NCBI RefSeq assembly: GCF_001039355.2
Contig: NW_019775483.1
Coordinates: 84,132-148,131, forward strand
From: Lingula anatina
Taxonomy: Eukaryota > Brachiopoda > Lingulata > Lingulida > Lingulidae
Direction: 5' to 3'
Length of the DNA stretch: 64,000 bases
Shown: positions 37,899-49,900 of the stretch, in pieces
Layout of the letters: the number at the start of each line of letters is the position of its first letter
Numbering within the stretch: position 1 is the stretch's first letter
The notes under the pieces: model-generated
Database searches by the model: none
What the model saw: the letters and a program-made list of their open reading frames with translations, nothing else
What the model was told of the DNA's origin: nothing
Program-made: the position numbers and the translations under genes

Positions 37899-40800
37899 AT
37901 GGATATAGAAGAGGAAGGTAAAGTTTAATATGGACATCGGGCTCTTTGCATTGTGGACTATTGTGCTTCTAATTGTAAATTTTTTGCAAATATATATGTG
38001 GTTTATCATCATTCATTTTTCTGAATCTTAACCAGTTAAAACTCAATTTGCCTTTGAGTGTGTGACTGTCAACAAAACTAATAGTGATTGTTTAATCTTA
38101 ACTATAGAATGATTCGTTTTTCCCATTCTTAACATATATTTAATTTTGGAATTCCCGGACGTCTTTATACTTTAGAACCACCAAAGTCTAAATGGGATCT
38201 ACGGCGGAATTTAGCAGGGTTTTGGCTCCTTGGTCTTTGCGACTACTTTCCATACGTAGTTATGCTGAGTGCTGCAAAAGAAATACTCCGTGACAGTGAC
38301 AACCCCGACAATCTACAACCGGTAATGTTACTTTTATCGTGATGTTTGTGGGAAGATGGGGGAAAGAGCACCTGTTAAGGATTCCTGATTTCTTACTTGA
38401 ATGTAGACCCCCTCCTCTTCTCTACTTGTATCAGAAGACAGCTAAATGTAGCTGACGACGAAGCTGGTGAGCAAAAATTCTTGCTGCACACAAAAAAGAA
38501 AAGTACAGAGCTGGTGAATAGAAAGAAATATTTGTGAATGTCTAGTATACAATGTAGAGAAGGAAATGATCTCTGTGACCCTGGGAGAAGGTAAAAAGTA
38601 TAGATAGATTGGCAGTGAAATATCTGTGAATGCAAGTATCTAATGAAAAATCCTCTGTGACCGGTACCTTGACATAAGGTAGATTGATATATATTATAAA
38701 ATATATATTATAATATATATTATAAAAAAATTGAGTTCGATTTACTGATTTATTTTTTGCACCTGTTCCAGGCAAATGTTACCGGTCTTAATGACACAGA
38801 AGAGATGCAGCTTAAGTGTAATTCTGTCGGCACTGGGGTAAGTCTGGGTAATATTCATATTGTATATGAATGTAGGGGCGAGGGGGGCACAGCGTTTACG
38901 TACCCTTTTCTTTAGCTTTGGAGGTACTCCTCCGCTTTCTCCACTCCCCCCTCCCCTCGTAAACAAACAAAAAATATACTTAATTAAGTCGTTTTCCAAC
39001 TCCTATGCCCTACAGGCCCGTAGCCAGCAAATTCAAAAGGGGGGTTCTTTTTCTGAATAAGTAGACGTTTTACAATGAAACTTATGTGTACCTACATAAA
39101 ATTTTACCCAAAATGGACCATTTCCTGACAAAAGGGGCAGTTCTTTCGAACCCCCCGACCCCCCCCCCCTGGCCACGGGCCTGCCCTATGTATAAAAGTA
39201 AAAGTCTCAAATTCTCCTCGTGTATTTTAATTTTGTAATGCTTGCTGAACGAAGCAAAATCTTTGACCCACCGGCGGTGCGTGTACTGAACCAGATGAAA
39301 TGACCTACATATATTTGTGTGGATAAATTGAGATAGGATGCACTAGCATGACAAGCTACATGTTAAATGCAATACTTTGTACAGTGCATTATAAATATGC
39401 ACACTGTGTATCTGTTATTTATAATGGAAAACAGGGAAAGCAAGGGCAATGTTACGGTCAGTACATGACCTCGCGCTTGAGAAAACTCATAGGAAACCTT
39501 TGTGAAACAAGCTTTGCTTGTGCGTAATTAAATGTGGTACTGACAATTTCTTGTGTTAAATTTTCATATTTTATCCTTTCTAATTTTGCATTGTATCAAT
39601 CTACCTAGTGCGATTGATTCATTGGGAACGCACCCTTAATAAGCACCCACATTAGTCCCATTTGGGACCCACTTGGGACCCACTTGGGCGTATTGCAGGG
39701 CTTCAACTATGGCGTTTTTCTTTTTCTTCCAGGCCGTGTTATTGGCGGACATTATCCCTGTTTTATTTATCAAGACGATTGGAGCTTTTTTCTTAAAGAA
39801 GGTCCCATACTAGTAAGTCTAGATCTTCACCAGTACAGTTACTTGAACACTGTAAACGAAATGTTTTCAGATATATATCAAAGCTGAAGATGGTTATAAA
39901 ATTTTATAAGAAATATATTGTTGATATTTTTAATCGCCGTTAATCGGACGGACAATTCCACATTTTCTTGACACAGAATTTCTTCAGAATTGATGAACAT
40001 CCGTGCAAAAATTATAAAAGTATTACCGGTGGTTTGAAGTGTAATTTTCTAGTAAAAACCATACTGATATGCATGCAGTTGCAGGGTGATGGCTGTCGTG
40101 GCGTTTGGGGCGGCCAGTTTTCTAACAGTTGCCTTGTCGTCAACCATATGGGTCAGCTTGCTTGGTACGTATACCAAACAATTACTGATCATTCCCAATG
40201 TGGCCTTCGTAGCCCGAAATCTTTCCGATCAATACTATATATCAGTTTACTACTATAGACTGCAGTACATAGTGTGATGTCATGGAGTCGACTGACATTG
40301 ATGATGCCTATACCACAGCGTATTAAAAATTCGGAAAGTTAGCGCAGGGTTGCTTATAATGTGAACCCCACCCCACATCTCTCTCTCTCTCTCTCTCTCT
40401 TTTGTTCACAATCTATACGTCATTAAATTTTTTTCAGGTGTGGTATTCGCCAGTATCAGCGAGGGATTAGGAGAAGTAACTTTCTTTCAAATGACGGCAT
40501 ACTTTGACCAGTAGGTGGTGATTTGTTACCTTCTACCAGGACCATAGATTGATGCTTCACACAATTCACCTCTGTGTCTCAGCAGAGAAAATTGCTATGA
40601 ATTAACCAGGGACATATCCGTGGATATATCTAGTGCAAAATCATTCTTTGGTCCTGGTAGAGGGTAGTGATTTGTTTATAATTCTTTTTCAAACAATTAA
40701 AAAAGTAACATTTTGTGTTTTTATGTGGGTTTAGGTTGGGGCGTAAAATCAGGGAATTTTTGAAAAAACTTTTTTGGGGGTTTAGGGGTGGTGATGGGAG

Positions 40801-42370
40801 GGGATTGTAAATGACTCCCAAAGTCCTATCATGGTCTTCAACAGATGCCCCCACCCAAGGATTTTTTTTCTTAAACACGGTACTAGATACCATAATCATA
40901 TTCTCTATCATTGCCGTTTTCAGGAACGTCGTGTCAGCTTTTTCCTCAGGCACAGGGGCGGCGGGTTTCCTTGGCGCTCTCACATACGCAGGACTCCGAA
41001 CGGCCGGCGTCTCAGCCAGAAATTGTCTGTTCTTCATGCTTGTCTACCCGGCCATCATGGGCGCCACCTATTTTCTGCTTCTTGTCAAACCTCCAGAACT
41101 CAGCGCCCCCTGCTCTAAAGTTAACCGTTATGATAAGTTGATTCAAAGTAATGATAAGAACAATTCAGATAGGAATGATACAGGTGAGGTTGATATTTCG
41201 AACTTATTTGACTCTCTATATTAGATTTAGCTTTTATAGTACGCGGTTTGTCATCATTTGTGCAAAGTTATTTTTTCATCATTCATTCATAATTTTTGTT
41301 CATTTTGACATTTTCAGTTGTTGTATTCGACTTGTTTATTGTGGATATAATATTTTAGCTTATTTTGTTTTTATTTTTTAGTCGAAGGTATTTCAAATTA
41401 TTCATTAAAGGAAAAAATCAAACTTGTGAAGGTAGGTAGTTACAGATAATCCAACGTCTGTTATGACTCGAACGTATTCACAAGATTTTGTGACTTTTTT
41501 ATAATTATAAAAAATTTGTATTAAAAGAAGATTGCTGATATTTCAAACAAATATCGGAACATGTAGATCTCTATATACGGCATCGACATTTAGCAGCGTA
41601 AAACGTATAAAAACGTTCATAACTGATTTGACACAAAATGCCACATCTTTTTTCCCATGAATTCCTTAAATGTTATAGATTATAGTTACATTCAATTAAA
41701 TTATACTAATTTTCAGCCTTTGTTAAAGTACATGGTACCGCTAGGACTGGTTTACTTTCTGGAATACTTTATAAATCAAGGGTTGGTGAGTAACAGATAC
41801 AGCTATATTCCTGCCCAGTACCTTGCTATAAGAAACGTCTTGCTGTTTATTTTGCCATCGACATTAAAGCCTTTAGGCGGAATTCTTTGTGATTAGATTA
41901 AGTGAGCTATCAGAACAAAGTTGGCAAGTCTGGTTATACACGATTAATTAGTTGTTTTAAAATTGCTAATTACATCTTGTCATTGATCAGTCACTGTTGC
42001 GCAGTCCATTTTCGTACATCTATTTCAGTACGAAGTCTTGTATTTCAATGGCATCTGGTTAACGACAGACGAACAGTACGAATGGTAGGTATATATAGGC
42101 CTATTTGTACTAATAAAATGATTTTTTTGTTCATACGGAAAAGCCTAAACACCCAAAAACCTTAAACTTTTCAATTTTAGGTTAAATTTCCATTATATTG
42201 GCGAATAAAACCGTATTATTATTTGACTTTTTTTTTTACAAGAAGAAAGGTTTCACGTAGGGTGGGGTGCAGGGCTTCTGGCATTGTGGGATCGATTGCA
42301 AATTTAAAGTGCAATCATCGACGGGTTAACCTGCGTTCTTGTGGAACCGGTAACTTAACCGCCTCCACTT

Positions 42371-42415
<45 letters not shown>

Positions 42416-43263
42416 GAGAAGGAGAAAGAGAGGGAGGTTTTTTAAAGTAAAGTATAATTCTGGTCTTCCTCTGTGTCAGGTACCAGATGGACTACCAGCT
42501 CGGGGTGTTCTTATCCAGATCTTCAGTCAATTTGATTCAAATCAACAAAATTTGGGTTTTCCCCATTTGGCAGGTAATGATTTTAAATGATTTCTTTAAT
42601 TTGAAAAAAAGGCGTGCAACAGAGATGAATATTGCTAAGGAACCATAAAGGTTTAGACATAATTTGTAGGATATCTATTGAAAATCAAGATTAGAATTGG
42701 TTGACTCTGATTTTGCGTTTTGCGGCAATTATTTTCAAATTGTGGTTTCTGTAAGTTGAAACGGACATGCTTACTGTACGTCATCTTTCTTTCAGGGTAT
42801 CAACCTTGGGGTATTGGCTGCTAATGCTGTGTATCAGTTCATTCCAAGCATCTGGATCATCTTGACTCTGATCTTCTGGGAGGGACTGCTAGGAGGCGCC
42901 ACCTTCGTCAATACTTTTTATAGAATTAGAACGGAGGTAAAGTACATGAGCGAACTTGGGCACGTGCGTGTGTGTGTGTGCGTTGAAGTGTGTGTGTTTT
43001 AATGAAACGCGACTGAAGATTTAAGACGGTCTGGTTATAAGACAAACCTACTTACAGAATGACACGCCCACTTTCGATCAAACTCTTTGAATAGGTGTAG
43101 ATTTCGCCGTGATTTTAACTCGTTTTCTTTTTACCTTCAGGTTCGGGAGGAGCACCGCGAATTCAGCATGGGCGTAGTAACCCTGGCAGACGCTGTTGGA
43201 ATATTTATTGCCGGGGCAGCAGCTTTACCGTTACACACTTATCTGTGCAATATGTACACGTGA
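37899..43263 (+). CDS. CLN3: CLN3 / battenin, lysosomal membrane protein
   Basis: CLN3 is a multi-pass endolysosomal membrane protein, linked in people to juvenile Batten disease and to glycerophosphodiester clearance. Exons: 37899-37917, 38176-38321, 38772-38837, 39733-39812, 40079-40164, 40438-40510, 40924-41183, 41382-41431, 41717-41785, 42029-42084, 42480-42573, 42796-42936, 43141-43263; all phases fit, 420 residues (human 438). Family marks: RNLAGFWLLGLCDYFPYVVM at the first membrane helix, VVFASISEGLGEVTF, SGTGAAGFLGALTYAGL, YFLEYFINQGL (human Glu295 region), FWEGLLGGATFVNTF and EEHREFSMG. An N-glycosylation site (NVT, residue 57) lies in the first luminal loop, as expected. The cytosolic loop keeps an LI pair like the human sorting signal. 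The C-terminus is CNMYT, so the Cys sits one place too far in for a CaaX box. Confidence 0.96.
39013..39183 (+). mobile_element. 171-bp inverted-repeat element in CLN3 intron 3
   Basis: Ends are CAGGCCCGTAGCCAG and the complement of CAGGCCCGTGGCCAG, one mismatch in 15. The 5-bp direct repeat CCCTA flanks it at 39008-39012 and 39184-39188. No coding capacity. The superfamily is not clear to me. Confidence 0.8.
40527..40666 (+). mobile_element. 140-bp MULE-like MITE in CLN3 intron 6
   Basis: About 28-base inverted ends (TACCTTCTACCAGGACCATA against the complement TACCCTCTACCAGGACCAAA), flanked by an exact 9-bp direct repeat GTGATTTGT at 40518-40526 and 40667-40675. A 9-bp duplication with terminal repeats fits Mutator-like elements. 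It begins 16 bases into the intron, right after the donor GTAGGT at 40511. Confidence 0.85.
42372..42412. repeat. AG microsatellite
   Basis: About 20 AG units in CLN3 intron 10, ending about 65 bases before the acceptor of exon 42480-42573. A CT run lies at about 40378-40400 in intron 5. Confidence 0.97.
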
Positions 43264-43630
43264 TGAACTGACGTCACGTCGGTGTAAGAGTGTGACGTCA
43301 CGTTTCAGATATGACGACTGTGGCAGTAGACAGGCATTATCAGGGATTGTAACTTTGTAGTTTGAATATGAATGGCGTGATGGTGTGACACATACCAGTA
43401 AAACAGGAACTTACACAAGTGCGAACTTACACATGTGGGAGTGTTCATCCTAGATGCCATTACATAAAGACTTAACAAAATACAGTGTACGACAACAAAT
43501 TTTCTCTGTCACAGAACTTATAGTATTATTTACTCAGGAATTGAATATACCTGTCCTTATGTATTATAACTTTATCTGACCTCACTTTCCCTGGTGCTAA
43601 AATAATTGTGTTAAATTTACATATTTAAAT

Positions 43631-43636
43631 ATTAAA
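43631..43636 (+). terminator. Candidate CLN3 poly(A) signal ATTAAA
   Basis: The first clear ATTAAA/AATAAA hexamer after the CLN3 stop on the plus strand, about 370 bases downstream. Confidence 0.45.
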
Positions 43637-43859
43637 AAAAGCAAATTGACAACTGTTTTGTCAAGCAGTTTATTATTATTATTATTACTATTAGATGCTT
43701 TCAACAAGTGACATCTAAAAATTCCTGAGCCAATCTTACAATAACCTGTAGACTTCAAACTTATTGTCTGACACCTCCCATGAAAACACTCAAAAGGGGG
43801 CGCTGAACTCCCACATATAGGATCCACTTCAGTAACATCCTCTTCTTGACACAATTCTT

Positions 43860-43865
43860 TTTATT
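43860..43865 (-). terminator. Candidate proximal TSR1 poly(A) signal AATAAA
   Basis: AATAAA on the minus strand about 90 bases after the TSR1 stop. A second AATAAA lies at 43669-43674. Confidence 0.5.
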
Positions 43866-43952
43866 TCTTAAATTTGATAAAATCTTATCAAGAATTTGGA
43901 TAAAATTAAATACTATGACTAAGGACAAGACCAGAAATGTGATCTTTCAAAA

Positions 43953-46900
43953 TCAAAACAGGTCACTAATGTCATCCATGTACACGTCTGTGAGGGGGGC
44001 AGAGGTCCTGTTAGGAGGGGTTGCTACATGAGGGTCGTATGTCCACTTTGGATACATCCTCTTGTACAAGTTCATCAACACAGTGTCCTGAGACTTCAGC
44101 TGACCATCAAATATACACTTCATGTGACCATGGGTGCCTGGTTAACAAATAAACAAGTAGTTAAAAACAAATAATGTTCAAAACCGAGATTTGAAGATGG
44201 TAGTACCCCATTATTTTTTTAATTGAAGCAAAGATTTGAATGCTCCTCCCCCCCCCTCCACTTGATGGTAGAACACCTTAATCTGAAATCATTTAAATTT
44301 TCACCATTTACTTAGTAAACAAGTAAATAAATAAATGAATAAATAAATGAATATAAGATGTATAAATCTTTCAAATTAGATCTTTAAATCAACTTTGTCT
44401 TGTAACATTCAATACCTTACCTCTTACTAAGAGGTAGAAAAATTTCATCCAGTACAAAATCTTAATAATTTTCAGCATTAACCAAGACAAGCCCAATCCT
44501 TACCCAAAGCCTCCTTGATGTGCCCTCTCCTCCCATACTTAGTCCTCAGTTCTACAGGCTTGAACCACAGTATGTCCTCTGAAAGATGGTGTAGGAGAAG
44601 GTATCAATATGGGACATGTTTATGAAGAAAATATTTATAAGACCAAAGTATTAAAATAAGACATTCTTAATAAAACAATATTTAATCTATATTTACTAAG
44701 CAAAGTGCTGGACCCATTCCTTTTCCAGTCTACTGGTATGAATATAATGTACTGTACACCTTCCACAAAATAAATATAATTATTCAACTTTATTAAATAT
44801 AAATGCAGATGATCAAGGAATTAAACAGAATCTTATGTTTTTAAAAATTTTCTTTGCAAAATATGTCCATCTCATATAGTATCTCCCTGTCACAGAAATT
44901 ACTTGCATCTGCTCACCTCTGTTAAAAAACATATATCTGACCACAGCTGATTTCTTGTTAATCTTAAAGGCATGACCACTGAGGACCACTCTCTTGGCCA
45001 CTATACGGTCAGGGTTGACGGACAGAACTGACCCTGTGGCTATCAAATCATGATCTCCTGGAAATAGTTCAATTTATGTAAATTAAAAATGTATGATTAC
45101 TGATTAAATAGAAGTATATAAAACTTTTCCATAGTTTAGACCACCACATCTTTTTACAGATGCAATAAAAAACACTTTTATTAATCAGCAAAGAATTCTT
45201 ACCCATGACTTTACAGTTGGGTACTTTTTCCACTTCAAAGCTCTTCAAAAATGTCTTCAACATATCACTTTCACTTTCTATAGTAAAAATTCAATGGACA
45301 CACTAAAAGTGGATCTCTACAATCTCTTGGTATCATCCACAAGTGGTGAGCTAACTCTACTCACCATTGCACTGTTCTTTAAACACCAGTACAGAGGCTG
45401 GAGGAAATATGATGGGGGCAAATACAGTGGCCACACACATCATGTCCTTCTTGAAGAACTTTTCAAACTGAAAGTGTCAAAATATCATTAACTGTTATTT
45501 ATCACTGGCAGCACCAGCTCCACATCACAATGATTTAAAATGTATTTATTTCTATTATCTGTCTTCTTGAAAAAAAGACTACTGAATTTCTCTAAAATAA
45601 TAAATGATTGGTGACTGTTATCTTGTCTGGGTTCATGCTAAATGTAGAACCTATATCTCCATTATATTCCAAGAAATACCTGGCATTAAGACAGAAAGAC
45701 AGATAACACATTGTGAAGCCTACAGGGTCTACTTACCTTATGCTTGTCTCCATTCGTATGCTGTGAAAATATCGGACAGGCAGCAAATCTCCTGTAGCCT
45801 ACATGGAAGATCAACCGCTCCTTAGATTTGATTGGCTCAGTGCTCTGCGGCAGACGTTTCACCATGAAGTGTACCACAGACATCTTCTGCTCGTGTGAAA
45901 GTAGTCCGTACAACACCACAGGAGAGCCAGCTGTGTAGGATTCTGTAAATATAAGTATTTTACTTTCATGGTCGATTAATTTTTAAGTAAAAAAGTTATA
46001 ATGCCCAATCACCTACAGGACTATATAAACTAGGCACTGAATATGACACTCATACAGACATTTAACAAAGATATCCAAATAAACATTCAAGAGTATCTAG
46101 TCAAGATGGATAATGGTGAAAATTTACAGTATTAAATATTCACTTCAATAGCACATTTGTCCAGTCTACAAGTTACTGTCCACAATTTAATGAGTTTTTT
46201 TTTTCTGTCCAATCATCTGCATCATACTATACCCTGTAGACTTACCCATGAAAGCTCTTGGAACATTGGCAACATGAACTGTGACATACCAACCAGGCTG
46301 AAATAAATAATTATGAAAGGAATGATTTAACACTCACTTTACATGACAATAGCATTGTCTCATTCTATTCTTAAAATTAAAACACAAAAACAAGATGATT
46401 AATTTTTGAAACATATTTCACTTTAACAGTACAAATTATCAAATTTTCATTCTTTTTTTTGAACAACAATTACTGGTTAAAACTACCTCAGCCCCATCCT
46501 TCTCCTCCTCAAGCACTCTTTTCTTTGTTCTTTTAAAATTTTCAAACTGGAAAATCCTGGCATAGTCAGCTGGCAGGTTCTCCTTGGGGTCCCACGGGGA
46601 TGTCCTGAAGCTTTTCAGACCACGGTATCTGCAATTGAAAAAATATATATAAATGTACATAGAAATTTCTTTTTCTATATTGGTAAAGAGGAGAACTTCA
46701 GATGCTGTGTCACAAACAACCAAAGTCATTACTTATTAAATCAAGTAACATGAAAAGGAAAGAACATCATTCAACAGACATAAATACACACACTGAACAT
46801 TTATTTTTTAATTTAAAAATGGCAAAAAAATATTTTGAATGCTTTGTCAAAAACAAACTAGCCACTAAATCAAACAGCAATGCCTTATTTAACAAAGGTA

Positions 46901-49900
46901 ATAATACACCTGTGTATTTACATTCTTACACACACTCATACATACATACATATGTCAGCATGTACAAAATCCCAGAGAAACAAAAAGAAATGCCTGTCCA
47001 TACCTCTGAAATCTCACTCTGGCTGGCGTGTCCATGGGGGTGTCTACTTCATCAGGGAACATCTCATCTGCTCTGGCTGCCTTATACTTCTCCAGCCTGA
47101 AGAAGGGACCAGGTTTATATAAAATTATATCTTTCAAAGTCCTTGGCCCTTCTCACACTGGGCAATACATGTAAACAAGAAAGTATGTATCAGTGCTCCT
47201 GTAAGTATTTACTCCTTCTCACAAGTTCTAGCAGAATACTTCTCGAATTGAATAATTATGAGGAAATAATCAAAATTTAAACCATGTTACTCACATCTTT
47301 TCTTCCTCATCCATATCATAATCAGCATCATACTTCTCAACATTGCCAAAAGAGACAGTCCCCTGAGTGATAGACAGTAAGTCGGCATCAGTGTTTAATT
47401 AAGACACAATGTGTAGAGCATACATTCAAAGACACCACACACATTTTTAAAAAAGATTTCCTTCTCCAAATCTTTATATGCACTTTCTTTTACTTGCAAA
47501 AGTAAAATATGTTGATCACTAAACAGTTAAATAGCAAAAACAAATCTAAATATTATAATTTTCTCAAGTAGCTACACAGGTGTTCCTTCAAGATATAGAT
47601 AACAACCTTGTCTGTATTTGTTCCATCGTCTTCCTCCTCTTCCTCTTCGTCATTGGCTTCAGAATCTTCATCATCATCTTCATCCTCTACTGCCATCTTT
47701 GTTTCACCATCTTCACTCTCTGATTCATCATCCTGTATTAAATTATGATAAACTCTAACATTGTCTTTGTAATGGAGCACAGATACCGCATACAAAAATA
47801 GACTTACAAAAACAAAAAGGTGATTATGGATTATGCAGAAAGTCTCTAACCAATGTTTTATTAGCCAATGTGTTGATTTTCTTTGAATTCATCCCTGTCC
47901 TTCTCTCTCTCTCATTTCAAACAATTAGACAAGGGAGAACAACATAACTCTACAGGGTGTTTCAATAAAACTTGCATACCACTCACCTCATCTTCACCTT
48001 CATCACCACTGTCTACAATCCATGCAGCCTGGTATTCTGATGTTCCCTTGGGGACCTTCTTGGTAATTGTCTTCTTTTCATGGAACTCTGCTTAAAAGAA
48101 CAAAAACAAAGTTCAGAAACAAACACACTTTCTCTCTTTTATTCAGTATCTAGAATTGCTTACTTCTCTTCACTTTTGCTCCTCTAAGGTAATGAAAAAA
48201 ACTAGGCCCATTCCATAAGCAATATCTTAAATGACGATCATGCCATCACTTGAAGAAAAAACATTCAATTGAGATTCTACATTCTAAATGAATAGCAGTA
48301 ATATAATTCAATACAAAGTTATCCTATACACACTAAATTCTTAAATCTATCTTACTGTCTGCTTCCCTCAGCTCCTCCTCTGTCGGCCATGTTTGCTCGC
48401 CCTCCATTGGGTCAGGTATCACCTCAGACTGCAGCGACTCCTGGTGGCTAGGTTGTGCCGTCTCCAACACCTTGATGTCTTCTTCCATCTTGGTGTCTGC
48501 CATGTCTTCATCCTAAACAATTACTCTATGCAACTAGAATCCTTTTCTTAAATGTATTGCACAGTATATTTTCAATATTGTCTATATTCCAACAAACACA
48601 TCAGTTTCAATAATTTGACATTTTTCTTGTAATGTGTGTTGCCAAGGATTTAAGTACTGGCAAAGATCTAGGTACTGGTTTTACTTCTTTGAATTAAAAA
48701 TACAAACAGCGGATCAATTTGCAAGGAAACGATGGACCACAAACAGTCACCCCCCCTTTAATTTCACCTCTTATATCAAAACAAAGACTACGTTCACAAG
48801 TATGGTAATTACTCGATCTTTTCAATGGGGGAAAATTGTGAATACATATACTATATTTCTTGACATTATAACATTCTTATTGAGTGGTAGCAACAGACTT
48901 AAAAAGCAGGCTACTCTCTCTCAATATGTATAGAAAAAAAAAGATTTTGTGATTATAAAATTATGTATATGAAAGTTTCATAATTTTTGCCCATCAAAAA
49001 GACCAAATTATTTCTGTACACTAATACCCACCATGGCCTCCCCCTTCCTCTTCCTCTCCTTCTCCACCCTGAGGATCAAGGGGAATGGATCCCGAGGGGC
49101 ATCTATCTGCTTCATCTGGAAGTCCCCCCAGCCAGGGATGTGAACCAGGCCATTGACACTCAGGGGGCAGCCCCTCACATAGCCTGACACCTTCAGGGTG
49201 CCCTCCTGGCTCTGGAGATGAGGAAAATATGTCTGTTTAATCTATTTCCTCCTTATCATTTAAAAGCACATGAAACCTACACTACATTATCCTTATACAC
49301 GAAGGTCACAGGTAAAATTAAGATTTATCATGTTTCTACATATTACTAATAAAATAAGATAAATAAATAAATAAATAATAAGATTTTCCTAGTGAAAAAA
49401 TAGAAACGAAAAGCAGATGAGAAATTTGATCAAATAGATAGCCTCTTACCCTTATAAAACATAAATTTTACAAATCAACATCTGTTAAAAGGTGTATATA
49501 CTGCACAGTCATACAATTCCAATAAGTGCCACACTTTACAATGCAGTTACATGTAAGTATGACATGGATGCTCACATTTTCATCATTGAGTTCAAAGCTG
49601 ACACTTTCTCCCACAAGATGGGGCCTTCGCTCTCTCAGATGGATAGGTTTTAACTTCTGGCTGCTGATGTGATGGAGGAGCTGCACAGCTTCCTGACTGC
49701 TGTCCAAACTGTGACATTTTTCTTTAGGAAATCTGAAACATTTCACGTTAAAAATTTCAATTCTAAAACATGTTTATTGTTGATGAGAGCAGTGGATCTT
49801 ACTTAACCAGCAGAATATCAATGGATATTTTCCCCAAAAGGAAATCATCTTGATAGAACCTGTGAAAACACATTGTGACTTCTTTCAAAATAAAAGATAA

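Larger units (their letters stand above)
43264..43952. other. Shared 3' region of CLN3 and TSR1
   Basis: The two stop codons face each other 689 bases apart. It holds an ATT run near 43669-43688 and candidate poly(A) signals for both strands; no further gene. Confidence 0.7.
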
